A stretch of 64,000 bases of DNA from Phyto melanocephala (Eukaryota; Arthropoda; Insecta; Diptera; Rhinophoridae). The translations under genes and the position numbers were made by a program. Location: the NCBI GenBank assembly GCA_941918925.1, contig OW799234.1, forward strand, positions 119,548,284-119,612,283. Direction: 5' to 3'. Shown here piece after piece: positions 47,646-58,729 of the stretch (the stretch's first letter is position 1; every line of letters begins with the position of its first letter). The notes beneath the pieces were generated by a model. The model ran no database searches. It saw nothing but the letters and a program-made list of their open reading frames with translations, and had not been told where the DNA came from.

Positions 47646-47941
47646 TCTTACTAATATAATAAATGTGAATGTTTGTATGTTTGGATGTTTGGATATTTGT
47701 TACTCAATCACGCAAAAACGGCTGAACGGAACTAAATGAAATTCGGCACATAGATAGATAACAACCTAGATTAACACATATTTTACTTTTTGTCACGATA
47801 ATAACGCGAAGTCGTTGGCGAAGTCATTATAACACATCCTAAACGGGTTGTTTGTGTTGTAAATATTTTTATTTTTTTGTTAATACTAAGTCTACCTTTT
47901 ATCCCGATAACTACGCAGACGAAGTCGCGGGTACAAGCTAG
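47646..47941 (+). mobile_element. non-autonomous Helitron, 296 bp
   Basis: It begins TCTTACTAATATAATAAATG after an A and ends ACGAAGTCGCGGGTACAAGCTAG before a T (the last part read as GGGTACAAGCTAG). These ends, with insertion between A and T and no target duplication, are the Helitron pattern. Inside are GTTTGTATGTTTGGATG and GGCTGAACGGAACTAAATG, common just inside insect Helitron 5' ends. Non-coding. Confidence 0.8.
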
Positions 47942-48445
47942 TATCTAAATATGTATGTTCATACAACAGGAAAATTCTAGCCAAAACGACATCGTAATTG
48001 TAATGAAAAAAATTTATCGGCCTTGTAATAAATTGGATTGTATTTTGTTTTGTCTGCTAAAAAAAGCAAAAAAGTTCAAAACCTGATTTAATACTTAAAA
48101 AAATATTCAATATTTATAATGAAAGTCGATTTTTATGCATTTGTTTCAGGTCCCTATGCCTATCGTCCCATCCTTCTCAAAGTAATGTCCCACCGTTGAC
48201 CAAATACAAGCAGAGTTTTTATTAAGGTTTTATTCAGCTTTTCCAAAATTAATTTAAATACCTAATAAATACAATTTCATAATTGTTATAATGAACAGTT
48301 ATTTAAGAAGAGGCCTATAGGTTGTATTAATTTTCATTTAATACCTATTCAATCAATAAAATGCGTACATTTGATGACCCAAGCGTCCTCCTTTTAAACA
48401 TAAATAATTATTAGTATAATTAACAACCCCAGTTTTATTGTATTA
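47942..48445. other. AT-rich sequence without recognised features
   Basis: About 500 bp between two Helitrons, with stops in all frames. No other repeat was recognised. Confidence 0.4.
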
Positions 48446-49025
48446 CTAGCCAAACCCGGCGCGCGTTGCTACGCCCCTTAATGAATCGAAATGCATTCTG
48501 AATTTTAATTGAATATCAAATGTAAAAACCTACATATTATAATTTTCTTTTATAGGCGTGGCATTGCCCACTTTTCTAATCACGAAATTGTAAAGTCATA
48601 ACAGCTCAATATGCGTGCAAAGTTTCAGAAGAATCGGACCAGTGCAAGTACCTCAAAATTATAATTGTTTTTATGGGCGTGGCCCTGCCCACTTTTCTAA
48701 TCACGAAATTATATGGTTATGACAGCTTAGTATGTGTGCAAAGTTTTAGAAAAATCGGTCCAGTGCAAGTACCTCAAAATTAAAATTTTTTTTAGGGGCG
48801 TGGCCCCGCCCACCTTTCTTATCACAAAATTATTTAGTCATGACAGCTCGATATGTGTGCAAAGTTTCAGGAAAATCGGTCAAGTGCAAGTAGCTAAAAC
48901 AGATAACTAATTTTTATGGGCGTGGCCCCGCCCACTTTTTTCCACCCATAAACACTCCCTAGTATGTGTTCAACAACTTGCCAAAGTTTGAGTCCGATCG
49001 GTTTAACAGTTTCGGAGTCTATAGC

Positions 49026-49062
<37 letters not shown>

Positions 49063-49082
49063 TTCACTTTTATATATATAGA
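48446..49082 (-). mobile_element. non-autonomous Helitron, 637 bp
   Basis: On the minus strand an A precedes TCTATATATATAAAAGTG at 49082, and the element ends CCGGGTTTGGCTAG at 48446 before a T. It contains a (CA)n tract at about 49028-49059. It also has four repeats of a roughly 120-bp unit with GGGCGTGGCCCCGCCCAC words (near 48552, 48674, 48796, 48917), each followed by TGTGTGCAAAGTTTCAG-type sequence. Non-coding. Confidence 0.85.
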
Positions 49083-49260
49083 TTAGTACTATTTATGTAT
49101 GTGTCTACTGCACTATATGCTTGTTGTTGGTAATTTCCATTGAAACATTTTATATACTAATACAATTTAATTTTATATGTTTTTAAAGTGTTGTATTAAA
49201 GGGAGGAGAATTAAAAAAATTATTTTTGTTATATTTTTTTGCTCCCAAAATAAGAAATAT
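49083..49260. other. short AT-rich spacer
   Basis: About 180 bp between the Helitron and the next B element, with nothing recognised. Confidence 0.4.
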
Positions 49261-50063
49261 ACAAGTAACAGTGCTATATTCGACCGTGCCGAATCTTATA
49301 TACCCTTCACAACGTGTAGTCATACAATAACAAGTGTTTGTATCACCATTCATCTCATATGAAATACATACGTACATATAAAAAACATACATATATAAAA
49401 ACATCCCATTGTAAAATAATAAATTTACGTATGTGTGTAAAAAAAAAAATTTAAAAAACAAAATAAAAAAAAATAAAGCCAAAAAAAAAATAAAAAAATA
49501 TATAAAAAATAATTAAAAAAATAAATAAAAAAAATATAAATAATAAATTTAAAATAAAAAATAAAAAAAATTTAAAAAAATAAGAAAAAAATAAAAATAA
49601 ATTAAAAAAAATTAGAAAAATATAAAAAAAATATTAAACATATAAATAATATATAAAATAAAAAATAAAACAAAAAAATAAAAAAAAAATTTGTTGGGCC
49701 CTGCTGGGGTTTGATGCCACGTTTACTCTAACCAGTATAACACGTCTGTATATAGGTATGTTGTTGTTGTGTGTTGTTTTTGTGTTAAAAAAAACGAGGT
49801 GGCCGTGGGTTTTTGCTCATATCTCAGTTGTTTATGTACCGATTTTCAATATCGATCTACCCCCGAATATTTCTGATATTTTAATACCTCACCCGGGTCT
49901 ATGCGATGTCGGGGGGCTTCAAAAAGTTGATTTCAACATACACACGGGCAGAGTGACAGAGCTAAATCGACTTCCCTATTCATAAGCTTTCAGAAAATAT
50001 ATACTTTATGGGGTCGGAAATGAAAATTGTAGAAATTTAATGTTTTACTGTGTGAAGGGTATA
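49261..50063. mobile_element. mini-me/DINE-like element, subfamily B, hairpin end at left
   Basis: It begins ACAAGTAACAGTGCTAT, has a TTCGACCGTGCCGAA hairpin (one change) and CCCTTCACAACGTGTAG. A long A-rich core (49440-49690) follows, then GGCCCTGCTGGGGTTTG, AAACGAGGTGGCCGTGGG, GGGGTCGGAAATGAAAATTG and ACTGTGTGAAGGGTATAA. The GTCY tract is reduced to CGGGCAGAGTGACAGAG. Confidence 0.85.
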
Positions 50064-50426
50064 AAAATAATTTGACAGATGCGACATATATAAAAAAGTT
50101 GGTAACGCTGATAAATTGTACATATATAAAAAACCAGTCAGCTGATTACATACGAGTCCCTTATTAATCTACCTTGACTAGGCTTGTAAAATATTAAATA
50201 AAAATTAAAGGTTTTACTGAAAAATCTAATGCAAATATTTTATGAATTTTCCTCAAACAAATTTTTTAAATTTCTTGAAAATTTGTTCAATGTTCTTCGT
50301 TTAATTTTTTTTTTATTTCAAATAACTTGTTTTATATATGAAATGTTATCTTAATGTCTTATTTAATTTATTTACAGTTGTTATGGATTTTTTTAATTAC
50401 ACACAAATTTCCTTAATTTTTCTTTT
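50064..50426. other. AT-rich sequence without recognised features
   Basis: About 360 bp between a B and an A element. AT-rich with stops in all frames. Confidence 0.4.
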
Positions 50427-52538
50427 TATACCCGCCACCAAAAAAATGGTGGGGGTATATTCATTTTGTCATTCCGTTTGTAACACATCGAAATATCCAT
50501 TTTAGACCCCATAAAGAATATATATTCTGAATCAGGGTTTGATTTGATGACGATCTAGCTATGTCCGTCCGTCTGTCCGTCTGTCCGTCTGTCCGTCTGT
50601 TGAAAGCACGATAGAGGTCGCACCGAAATAGCTAGGGGGCTCAAATTTTGCCAGAATCTTTCTTATAGACAAGGTTTGTTTGGTATTGAAAATGGGCTAA
50701 ATCGGAATATTAGGAAGAGAGTTATAGCTCGAAAAGCAAGAGTAGGTCGAAAAAACCGTGTCCTACGAACATCGAAAAAAATAGAATTGTGTCCAAACGC
50801 ATTAACGTAGACTAATGAAACTTCGAATATATATTTCCTGAGTAAAAACAATATTATTCCCCAAAAATTATCTAAATCTAAGCATTAGGAGAGGAGTTAT
50901 CGATCAAAATGTACGAAAATTTATACCGCACAGTGTATTTTTCGGTATATTTAAAAACAAAAACGTCATAAAAGCAACAAAATTGGATGTACGACTCTGA
51001 AATTTTGCACACTTTGCTTTTTGGTGACACGCTTTTTTGTGACGGAAAATCAATATGCCACGCCCACTTTTACGCCCACCTCCCATATAACGTTTTAGCT
51101 AAAATTAATATAATTTCTCTATTAATAAAGATGTTGGAATAATAAAGGGCTATATTGAAACATATAAGTTGTACTCATTCGCAAAAAAAACTTTGACACG
51201 CCTACTATAACGCCCACTTTTCACGTTATCTACCGTTAATGAAATTTAAAAGCTCATAAAACCACGAATATTAGAGGTATGATGATCAAATTTGCTAAGT
51301 ATATCCCCCTAGGCAATGTTATTACTGTGCCAGAAAATTAAGGTGCCACGCCCACTTTTACGCCCACCTCCCATATAACGTTTTACCTAAAATTCATATA
51401 ATTTCTCTATTAATAAAGATTTTGGAAAAATAAAGGGCTATATTAAAACACCTAAGTTGTACTCATTCGCAAAAATAACTTTGACACGCCTACTATAACG
51501 CCCACTTTTCACGTTATCCACCGTGTATGAAATTTAAAAGCTCATAAAACCACGAATATTAGAGGTATGATGATCAAATTTGCTAGGTATATCTCCCTAG
51601 GCAATGTCATTACTGTGCCAGAAAATTAAGGTGCCACGCCCACTTTTACGCCCACCTCCCATATAACGTTTTACCTAAAATTCATATAATTTCTCTATTA
51701 ATCAAGATTTTGGAATAATAAAGGGCTATATTGAAACACCTAAGTTGTACTCATTCGCAAAATCAACTTTGACACGCCTACTATAACGCCCACTTTTCAC
51801 GTTATATACCGTTAATGAAATTTAAAAGCTCATAAAACCGCCAAAGTTAGAGGTTTGATGATCAAATTTGCTACGTATATCTTTCTTATCAATGTAATTG
51901 CTGTGCCAAAAAGTTTAGGTGATATCGCAAAAACCAGCAGTGGTTCCCATTCAACGAACTAGGAAGGCAGGATTATGTTGATCAAAAGAATTAAGAAGTG
52001 CATAAAATGCATTTTGTTTTGAACGCCCATTTTCATAAAAAAACCTGAATATTAAACCTGAAAATTAATTTACAAATAATTAATTAATAATAATTAATTA
52101 ATTAATAATTAATAATAATGAATTTTCCTGAAGATGCTACACGAAGGACTAGCGAAATATTGAGAATTTAAATACAAAAATTGGATATTTAAATATGAAA
52201 ATTTAAAAAAAGAGATCAAATAAAATAAATAATTAAACCTGAATAACTTTAACGCGTTGCTCATTTAGGTATCTTTCCACTGTTCAAATTAAGTTAGTCT
52301 GAGATTGAGAAATGTCAAATGAAATGCAAAAAAAAACTTGTTGCTTATGTGTGGTTCACCTTCAACAGGGGCCCTTAAAAATTAACCACCCTCTATAAAG
52401 AAAGTAATACATATTTTATTTGAAAGAGATTATTCCATAGTGATTAACAAAATAATAAATAATGTACTTTAAATGTACACAAAATTGGTGGTGGGTATAA
52501 AAGATTCGGCACAGCCGAATATAGTGCTCTTACTTGTT
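50427..52538. mobile_element. mini-me/DINE-like element, subfamily A, hairpin end at right
   Basis: It begins TTATACCCGCCACC and passes through the TA core, a (GTCC/GTCT)n tract and three 288-bp units with CGCCCACCTCCCATATAACG at about 51075, 51362 and 51649. It ends with a perfect ATTCGGCACAGCCGAAT hairpin and CTTACTTGT. A damaged mariner derivative lies at 51917-52399. It sits 236 bp from the donor of the GRXCR-like exon, inside its intron. Confidence 0.92.
51917..52399 (-). mobile_element. mariner-type non-autonomous element (M4), left end deleted
   Basis: The right end GGCCCTTAAAAATTAACCACC is intact and occupies the same host-element site as the other three copies. The left end is missing: A-element sequence runs directly into ATCGCAAAAACCAGCAGTGG. 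A patch of TTAATTAATAATAATTAATT simple sequence (about 52075-52125) has expanded inside it. Confidence 0.75.
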
Positions 52539-52774
52539 TTTTTTAATTTTCATTAGATTTATTTTTGATTTTTCGGAAACTTTTTAATATTATTTCCATT
52601 TACAGAACGTATTGAAGCTCTCTATACAAAAAGGTCTTGTAAAAGAGGAAAAATGTAATGATCTACAAAGATTTTCCAAAAATACTTTTTGAATATAAAA
52701 ACCTTCTGAAAATCATTTTTTGCTAAATATTTAAAATCTTCCCAATCCTAAAAAATCTAAAGTTTTCCACTTAC
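52539..52774 (-). other. start of the large intron of the GRXCR-like gene
   Basis: This 236-bp AT-rich sequence separates the splice donor from the nearest transposable element (subfamily A copy ending at 52538). No coding potential is visible. It is the only apparently non-transposon piece directly downstream of the exon. Confidence 0.6.
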
Positions 52775-52776
52775 CT
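52769..52776 (-). promoter_or_regulatory. splice donor of the GRXCR-like exon
   Basis: On the minus strand the sequence reads ATTAAG|GTAAGTGG, a near-perfect donor. It falls exactly after codon 839 and before an in-frame stop 15 bases later, so the transcript must splice here to continue into the expected glutaredoxin domain. Confidence 0.85.
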
Positions 52777-55291
52777 TAATATTTGGTTGCTGCAATTGCA
52801 AGAATGTGGCTATTCCATTGCGCACACGATTCTTGACACCACGTACTGTGCCCTTCGACGAGCGTATGGTCGAGGTGTTCGATCCACAGCGTAAATCTCT
52901 GTAACCAGCAAAAACGTCATCCTGCAAACTCTTTGTCTCATAATCCGAAATACTCAACGAATCACCACCCTCATTTGATGTCGTCGACGAAATGGAACCA
53001 TTATTGCCAAAACTACGAAAATTATCATGCTCATTGACATGGAAATTATAGTATTTATCGGCCTCATAGGTGCGTGGCATAGAATTCATTTTTGTATCAA
53101 TAAAAGTACCATCCTCGGTATTCAATACGAACGTTTTCGACGGTAAGGAGGCACGTTTCAGTGACGAAGATAAGGTGGGAGGAAGATTATTAAGATTTTT
53201 GCGTGACTGCATGAATTCATGAGATTTGATGTAGTCCTTATTGCTTAGCGGTTCTTCGTGTGAGTTTGATTTGTATTCTGCTTTTAGTGTGGGTAAAATA
53301 TCGTCTTCCTCTTCATTTTCTGCCTCATAGTCATTCGAAGAGAACTTGAGATTTTTAATTTCCCTTAAAAGGGAATCGGGTAAAAAGGATTGTAGTTTTT
53401 TAGAGCCATTTACCGAGGTGGATTTTAATTGTAAGGGTGAAGTAGAGGATTGTCGTAGAAACTCATTGGAGTGCAAAGAGTCACAACTTAAGGAAGAAGC
53501 CTCACTCTCTTCACTATCGGTATAAGAGCATTGACGTTGTTGCATTTCCATAGAGTTGTTGCCATTAGCTGTACGTATTTTTGTGGTCTTCAAATGCATT
53601 TCCAAGGGGACTAATAAATTGTTGCTTTTACTTTTCGATAATGTTGGAATTGTGGTTAAGGAAGTGTTAGTGGATTTTTTTATTTGTAAATTAGGTGAAG
53701 ATTGTTGTTGCTGGCCATTGCTTTCCAAATCACTGCCGGTACCACTATCCAAGGTATCGCAGGGTGAAAATTGGCCACTAGACATCATGTAGTACAAATA
53801 ATTATTGGGATTTGAGACATTTAATTCCGTTACCGTTGTACCCGTCGTTAACACGCCCGAAGTATTTGAGACGTTTGTTAAATTACCGTTAGCATTACTA
53901 TTCGAAATTACCGTTACCGTGGCAGCACTACCATTAATCGACGGTCTTTGCACCATTGCTATAGCTTTGTTTAATTGTGACTGTTTAACACTTGTTGTTT
54001 TTGTTTGATTTTCTTCTAAATTTTCTTTATTTCCAATGTTTTCACTTGTTACCTGTTGTTTGTTGCTTTGTTTGGTTGTTGTAGCTGTTTTGTTTGTAAA
54101 TTCTTGTAAATTTTCTATTTTCACTACCGTTATTTGTTTTTCCGTTAACGTGTTATTATCACTACTACTACTACAACTACTCGTATTATTATTTGGTTTA
54201 ATTTGTATTTTAACCACGTGATTGATTTGCTGGTCGTTTGTTAAATTTTCCACTTTGTTGGAAGCATTTGCATTTATGGTCAGCAGAGTTGATGACTTTG
54301 TACAAGTGGATGCATCCGCTTTCGTTAAAAGACTGTTAGAGTTTTCTTTAATCAATGATCGTTTACCATGACTTAAATCTGCTTCAGCTGAATCTCTCTG
54401 AACCAGACCAACAGTAACACAACCACAACTATTAAAGCTACCAATACCACTACTACTATTGCTATTATCGTCATTATCACCTTTTCTATTAGTTATTTCA
54501 TAATGATCGTAAGATTTTATACAATCATCATGATCATGGTCTATAACATTATTCGGTTGTTTTTCATATTCATCATTGTGCTCTTCATTATTATTATTGT
54601 TATTATGATCATCACAATTATTACGATTACTGAGTTTAAGTTTTAGTTCGTTGGTAGTGGTGGAGTTTTGACCATTTTCTCTAAGTTTACTGTTACCATT
54701 TCCATTGCTGTTAACCTGTTGCTGTTGCTGACTAGCTGTTTGGCCACTTTCTTTTATATCTTCCTCTACTCTTTCTTGAGCGGAGTTTTTGGTTATTATT
54801 TCTTCCACTTCCAAATTATTTATTTTCTCTCCATTACTTTGAACGACTTTATTACTATAATTTTCCCTCTCTGTTAAAAGGCCATTATATTCCAATTTAA
54901 ATGCATTTGTTTGTGTATTTTCTAACATTGATTTTGCTTCCCTGGAAATTTCACTGGAAGCAGCTGAACAGTTTATGTGTAAAACGTGATCATGTTTAGC
55001 GTCATCATGACGAAAATCGTCTACATCATCATCATTATTAAGCTTAATGTCAATAAAAGTTTTGTTATTTTTACTAACACCGTTATTATTACTTCTATTA
55101 TTCAATGCTAAGTTCTGTCGTTGTAAAATTTGTTCGTTAGAATGTTGTATTTTTATAATATTCGAATTTGAAGATGCATCGTAAACTTGTTGCTGATCAT
55201 CTGTATTATGTTGGTCAATGATTATCGAAACTTCTTGATTGGGTTGTGTTATAGAATGTTCCATACAACTTATAACAGTTTTGGTGGCCAT
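52775..55291 (-). CDS. 5' coding exon of a GRXCR-like glutaredoxin-domain cysteine-rich protein (partial gene)
   Basis: An open frame of 844 codons starts at the ATG at 55291 (context ATAAAAATGG). The coding exon ends at 52775 (AAG|GTAAGT), giving 839 codons and a phase-0 intron; the last five codons before the stop at 52757 would be read-through into the intron. Most of the protein is low complexity: a Gln run near 188-192, an Asn run near 230-235, acidic and Ser-rich stretches. More conserved-looking blocks are SSSGIGSFNSCGC (~279-291), SPCDTLDSGTGSDLE (~509-523), FLPDSLLREI (~636-645) and GTVRGVKNRVRNGIATF (814-830). Vertebrate GRXCR1 has a GTVRGVK motif just before its glutaredoxin fold, which is the basis for the family call; the fly members are CG12206 and CG31559. 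In mammals GRXCR1 acts in actin-rich stereocilia; the fly role is not inferable here. The glutaredoxin and Cys-rich exons are not visible in the window. The long disordered N-terminus could be lineage-specific. The coding exon is near certain; the family call is moderately strong. Confidence 0.82.
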
Positions 55292-55931
55292 TTTTATGTT
55301 TCCAAATGTATAATTATGTTTTAATAAAATAAAATATACATTTTTTTAACGAGGACAGTTGTTGTTTATACTAGATCGTAAATGTCAAGTATGTTTTTTA
55401 TGTCAGTATCTGACTTAAGCGTTTTTAATTGTTTCTTTGGACTTGAGTTATTTAAATATTTGGTTGTTTTTTTTCTCTTGCAAATAAGTTGTCATCATTT
55501 GCAGTCATCTTCATACAAAGTTACTGAAATTAAAAAATAAATGAGAAAATATTTAAATATGCAAATTAAAAAGCAATTGGAAATATCATATAAAAAAAAC
55601 AGTTTTTAGAGTCTTTTTAATTTAAAGGTAAATAGAAATAGAATAGAATACTTGCTATTTTTACAAACACAACAATTACTTTATAATTTTTGTTGATTTA
55701 AAAAAAAAAGACATGTCCTATTAGTTTACTTAAATTGTGTTTAATTTTATTTTATAGAACATATACGTTCGTATTTTTTATTTTTAAGAACTTTCAAAAA
55801 TAACATAAGATTTAAAGAAAAAAAAACTTTATTAATTTTATTTTGGCTCTAGTTCATCAACTACTAGAGCCAAAATAAAATTAATTAGGTCTTTGTTAAA
55901 AGTTCAACAATAAAATAAGAAATTTAAAAAA
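55292..55931 (-). other. 5' UTR or upstream sequence of the GRXCR-like gene
   Basis: AT-rich sequence upstream of the ATG on the minus strand, up to the next transposon. No TATA box, initiator or splice acceptor stands out enough to place the transcription start. At 55839-55887 there is an imperfect palindrome built around the word ACTAGAGCCAAAATAAAATTAA, present on both strands. Confidence 0.4.
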
Positions 55932-56335
55932 GAACAAGTAAAAATGCTATATTCGGCCGTGCCGAATCTTATAATACCCTTCACCGTCATGTACATATGT
56001 AGGTATAATGACCACATCGTAGCCTAGATTTTAGATTTCATGTAATACGATATTTCCTTTATTCTTTCCGACGCCATCTTTGATTTTAAATTTTTACATA
56101 GTTAACTATATTCTGCTAGTCAATCCCTTTCAATTACACCCATATTGTTGGGGTTAAAAAAATTCGCTCCGCCATTTTGTTTCAGATGCCATCTTGGATT
56201 TTAATCTTTTTTATAGTTAACTGGTCGAGCGCTTTTATCGAATAACAATATTGTGGAGGTTAAAGGGACTAAGCCGCAACTACTATATTCGACTCTTAAG
56301 TGTGTTCAAAAATTAGGAGTTTGAAAAAAATTTTA
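55932..56335. mobile_element. mini-me/DINE-like element, subfamily C, truncated, hairpin end at left
   Basis: It starts ACAAGTAAAAATGCTAT with a perfect ATTCGGCCGTGCCGAAT hairpin and ACCCTTCACCGTCATGTAC, then ATGACCACATCGTAGCC and repeats of GCCATCTT.GATTTTA and GTCAATCCCTTTCAA. It fades out after ACTCTTAAGTGTGTTC. It lies about 640 bp upstream of the GRXCR-like start codon. Confidence 0.75.
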
Positions 56336-56584
56336 TAATTTAAAAAAATATATTTTTTTAATTATATATTTATATTTTATTCCAACTTTTTTTACTATAT
56401 ATTAAATTTTCAATGTGAACCATTTTTTATTTTGGCTTAAGTTCATTTATTCTTTTATTTAATTTTTTATAATTCAAATTTAATTCAATTGAACTATGAA
56501 TTGTCATTAGATAGGTGAAATAGAAATTCAACAAATTTGAAAATTAATACTAAGATTCACTAATCAAATTTTATTGAATTGTAA

Positions 56585-56774
56585 CAAGGCGAATCCAATA
56601 AGGTGAACTTATAAGATCAGATGATCATCAGCTGTTGACTACTTCTAGGAACCACTTGCAAATTTTTGTGTATTTTTGACATATCGTTTTGTTTTACACT
56701 AACAAAATACACGTTTGTATTTTTTCACTTTGTAGTTGTTTTAACGACGAGTTCACCTTGTTGAATTCGCCTTG
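56585..56774. mobile_element. hAT-type MITE (family G), copy 2
   Basis: The ends CAAGGCGAATCCAATAAGG and CTTGTTGAATTCGCCTTG are flanked by the exact 8-bp duplication AATTGTAA at 56577-56584 and 56775-56782. It matches the copy at 2409-2644 throughout but lacks the 37-bp mini-insertion. Confidence 0.88.
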
Positions 56775-56800
56775 AATTGTAACATAAATAGGAATTTTCA

Positions 56801-56969
56801 GTTACATAGTAGTATACCGATAAAGAGTGCTGATGATGAAATCGTAGCTGATTTCGAAAATGCATTCCACTCGGCTAATATCGGAAATAATTTTAGAAAC
56901 AATATTCCTGATTTAAATTTGAATTATAAAAAATTAAATAAAAGAATAAATGAACTTAAGTCAAAATAA
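56801..56969 (+). pseudogene. exon-like open frame of unknown gene within element J
   Basis: After an acceptor-like GGAATTTTCAG the frame reads PIKSADDEIVADFENAFHS, ANIGNNFRNNIPDLNLNYKK and LNKRINELKSK, then stops. The acidic start and Lys-rich end, and third-base variation away from pure AT bias, look like a real C-terminus. I do not recognise the protein. Its last codons lie in the right arm of the inverted repeat, so the left arm carries an antisense copy of them. It could be a captured host exon or the last piece of a transposase. Confidence 0.3.
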
Positions 56970-57059
56970 AAAATGGTTCACATTGAAAATTTAATATATA
57001 TTTTTTTAAATAATTTTGTGCCTATAACTATAACGATTAGTGACCATTTTTCCAGAATT

Positions 57060-57770
57060 TTTTATGAGTAAGTCATCATGGATAAACTCAAACCATAACA
57101 GCGTCACCAATTTGTTCAACTGTATTACGCAAAACGGCGTTCTGTGGAAAATGTTTTTCGTGCGATTCCTGGAACTTACGGTGCGCATAATAGACCAACT
57201 GAAACCACTACTGCCTAAACCATTCACAAATTTGAGTCCCAATTTACATAAGTAAATAATATTTGACCAGTTAGACCACATCCAGCATGCAGTGAAGATA
57301 ATATAGCAGCTGCAGATGAGAGTGTAAGCGAAGACCATGGCGAAACGATTCGACGTCGTACTTAGCAGCTTGGCTTGTCGTATTTGACAACTTGGCGTAT
57401 TTTACGTAAAGATTTCAGCCTTAAAGCGTACAAAATTCAACTTGTGCATGACCTAAAGCCAGGTGACTTTTATTTTCACTCAATGGGCTCTGGAGAAACA
57501 CAATGAAATTCTGATGTTTTATCATGATATTTTGTTCTGTTATGAAGTACATTTCTGGCTCAATAGATGCATTGATAAACAAAATAGTCATATGTATATG
57601 GGAATTATATCCATTAAAAACAACGGTATGATGTGGTCTATGGGCTGTATTGACGAAAGTATAGAAGGATGTCATTTCATTTTTATTTTATTCATTTGTG
57701 GCGCTATAAAAACATGTATTCTTACTTCTTATAGGCATATAAGTCAATATTATTAAAACAACAAAAGCCG
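57060..57770 (+). pseudogene. mariner-type transposase relic (second lineage)
   Basis: Shifting plus-strand frames give SVENVFRAIPGTYGAHNRPT (the Y-G-x-HNRPTE block of insect mariner-type N-termini), PACSEDNIAAADESVSEDHG, LSYLTTWRILRKDFSLKAYK and QLVHDLKPGD. They continue with QWALEKHNE and HFWLNRCIDKQN, which corresponds to SDEAHFWLNGYVNKQN. The first catalytic Asp region reads CYEVHFWLN, so the Asp is lost. The relic ends where the Harbinger-like element starts. No terminal repeats were found. Confidence 0.75.
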
Positions 57771-57787
57771 CTAATTACACTAATACC

Positions 57788-58722
57788 ATAGACAGACGAC
57801 AGCGTTAATTTGCATTAAAATCTCACTAATGCAAATTAAAATTTTACTGTGTCAGACGACTGTTTATGCATTTAGTAAAAATTGTAAATGCACTAGCAAT
57901 CACAAATCTGAAGATGTTGCTACAAGTTGGAATGACAGAAGGACACTCTGAAATAAGAGAAAAGGATATCTTTTCATGGAGGTTATAATTGATATGTAGG
58001 TATATGGTATTTTTTTAAAGGACCGTAACAGTACTTTTTGGGAGAGTGACGTGCTTACGATGGACGATACCAGTATTAAGGAAAACTATCGCCTAAACAG
58101 AAAGGCATTCCAAAAAATATGTAAAAAATTTCAACATATCGAACAAGGCGAATTCATACAGGTGAAATTATCAGCCCAGCTGATGGGGAGACTTTATGTC
58201 AAAATTGGTAAAATTTGCCTTATTAATGCAGGGAAGGGATATGTGATTTTAAATTCTGTATCAAACAATTAACTTACGTGTACTTTTTTGATAATAAATG
58301 TGCTAAATTTACGTATATTTGTTGCTTTTGCGTCATTAATAATGTGTTTTAAACAATTATATCCTTTTTTTAATCAAATTTTATTATATTTAATATGTAA
58401 AAACAACTTTTCCATCCCTGATATACGAATTGGCCTTGACATAAAACATCCCATGAAAAGTTGCTTTGTTGTATCAATTCGCCGTTGCATATACCTTATG
58501 GATATGCCTTGATATCGAATCTATTTTTATTTTACACTTTTGATTTTTTAATTTTTTGATTGATTGCCGACCGTATTGCCATATTGAAATTGCTAAATGC
58601 AGTATAAATTCAATATGATTTAGTGCATTTACGTGAAATCTAATACACATTGGAATGGGGATAATTCAATAGTTAATTTGAATTAAGACTTTTAATGCAA
58701 ATTAACGCTGTCGTCTGTCTAT
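57788..58722. mobile_element. Harbinger/ISL2EU-like element with a transposase scrap (I)
   Basis: The ends ATAGACAGACGACAGCG and CGCTGTCGTCTGTCTAT are inverted repeats that continue through TTAATTTGCATTAAA for about 32 bp. If AT is the duplicated target, the ends fit ISL2EU-type elements. Inside, the frame at 58060-58143 reads MDDTSIKENYRLNRKAFQK and ICKKFQHIE, resembling the N-terminal FRLSR..F..I motif of Harbinger nucleases. A hAT element interrupts it at 58144. The superfamily call is tentative. Confidence 0.6.
58144..58511. mobile_element. hAT-type non-autonomous element (H) nested in element I
   Basis: It starts CAAGGCGAATTCATACAGG, ends GATATGCCTTG, and is flanked by the exact 8-bp duplication ATATCGAA at 58136-58143 and 58512-58519. 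It interrupts the Harbinger-like frame. Its first 30 bases are identical to the 37-bp mini-insertion at 2529. No hAT transposase was recognised inside. Confidence 0.85.
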
Positions 58723-58729
58723 CGTATTA

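Larger units (their letters stand above)
56395..57000. mobile_element. long inverted-repeat element (J) enclosing an exon-like frame and a hAT MITE
   Basis: The left arm (56395-56489) and right arm (56908-57000) are near-perfect complements over about 90 bp (TTTTCAATGTGAACCATTTT..., CTTAAGTTCATTTATTC...). A hAT MITE is inserted at 56585-56774. The segment before the right arm has a coding look. The arms either are transposon ends or record an inverted duplication of a gene's 3' end. Confidence 0.7.

Noticed and set aside
53556..54877. Hydrophobic plus-strand frames opposite the GRXCR-like exon
   Set aside because: They are shadows of the Asn/Ser/Gln codons of the minus-strand gene (Leu/Val-rich complements).
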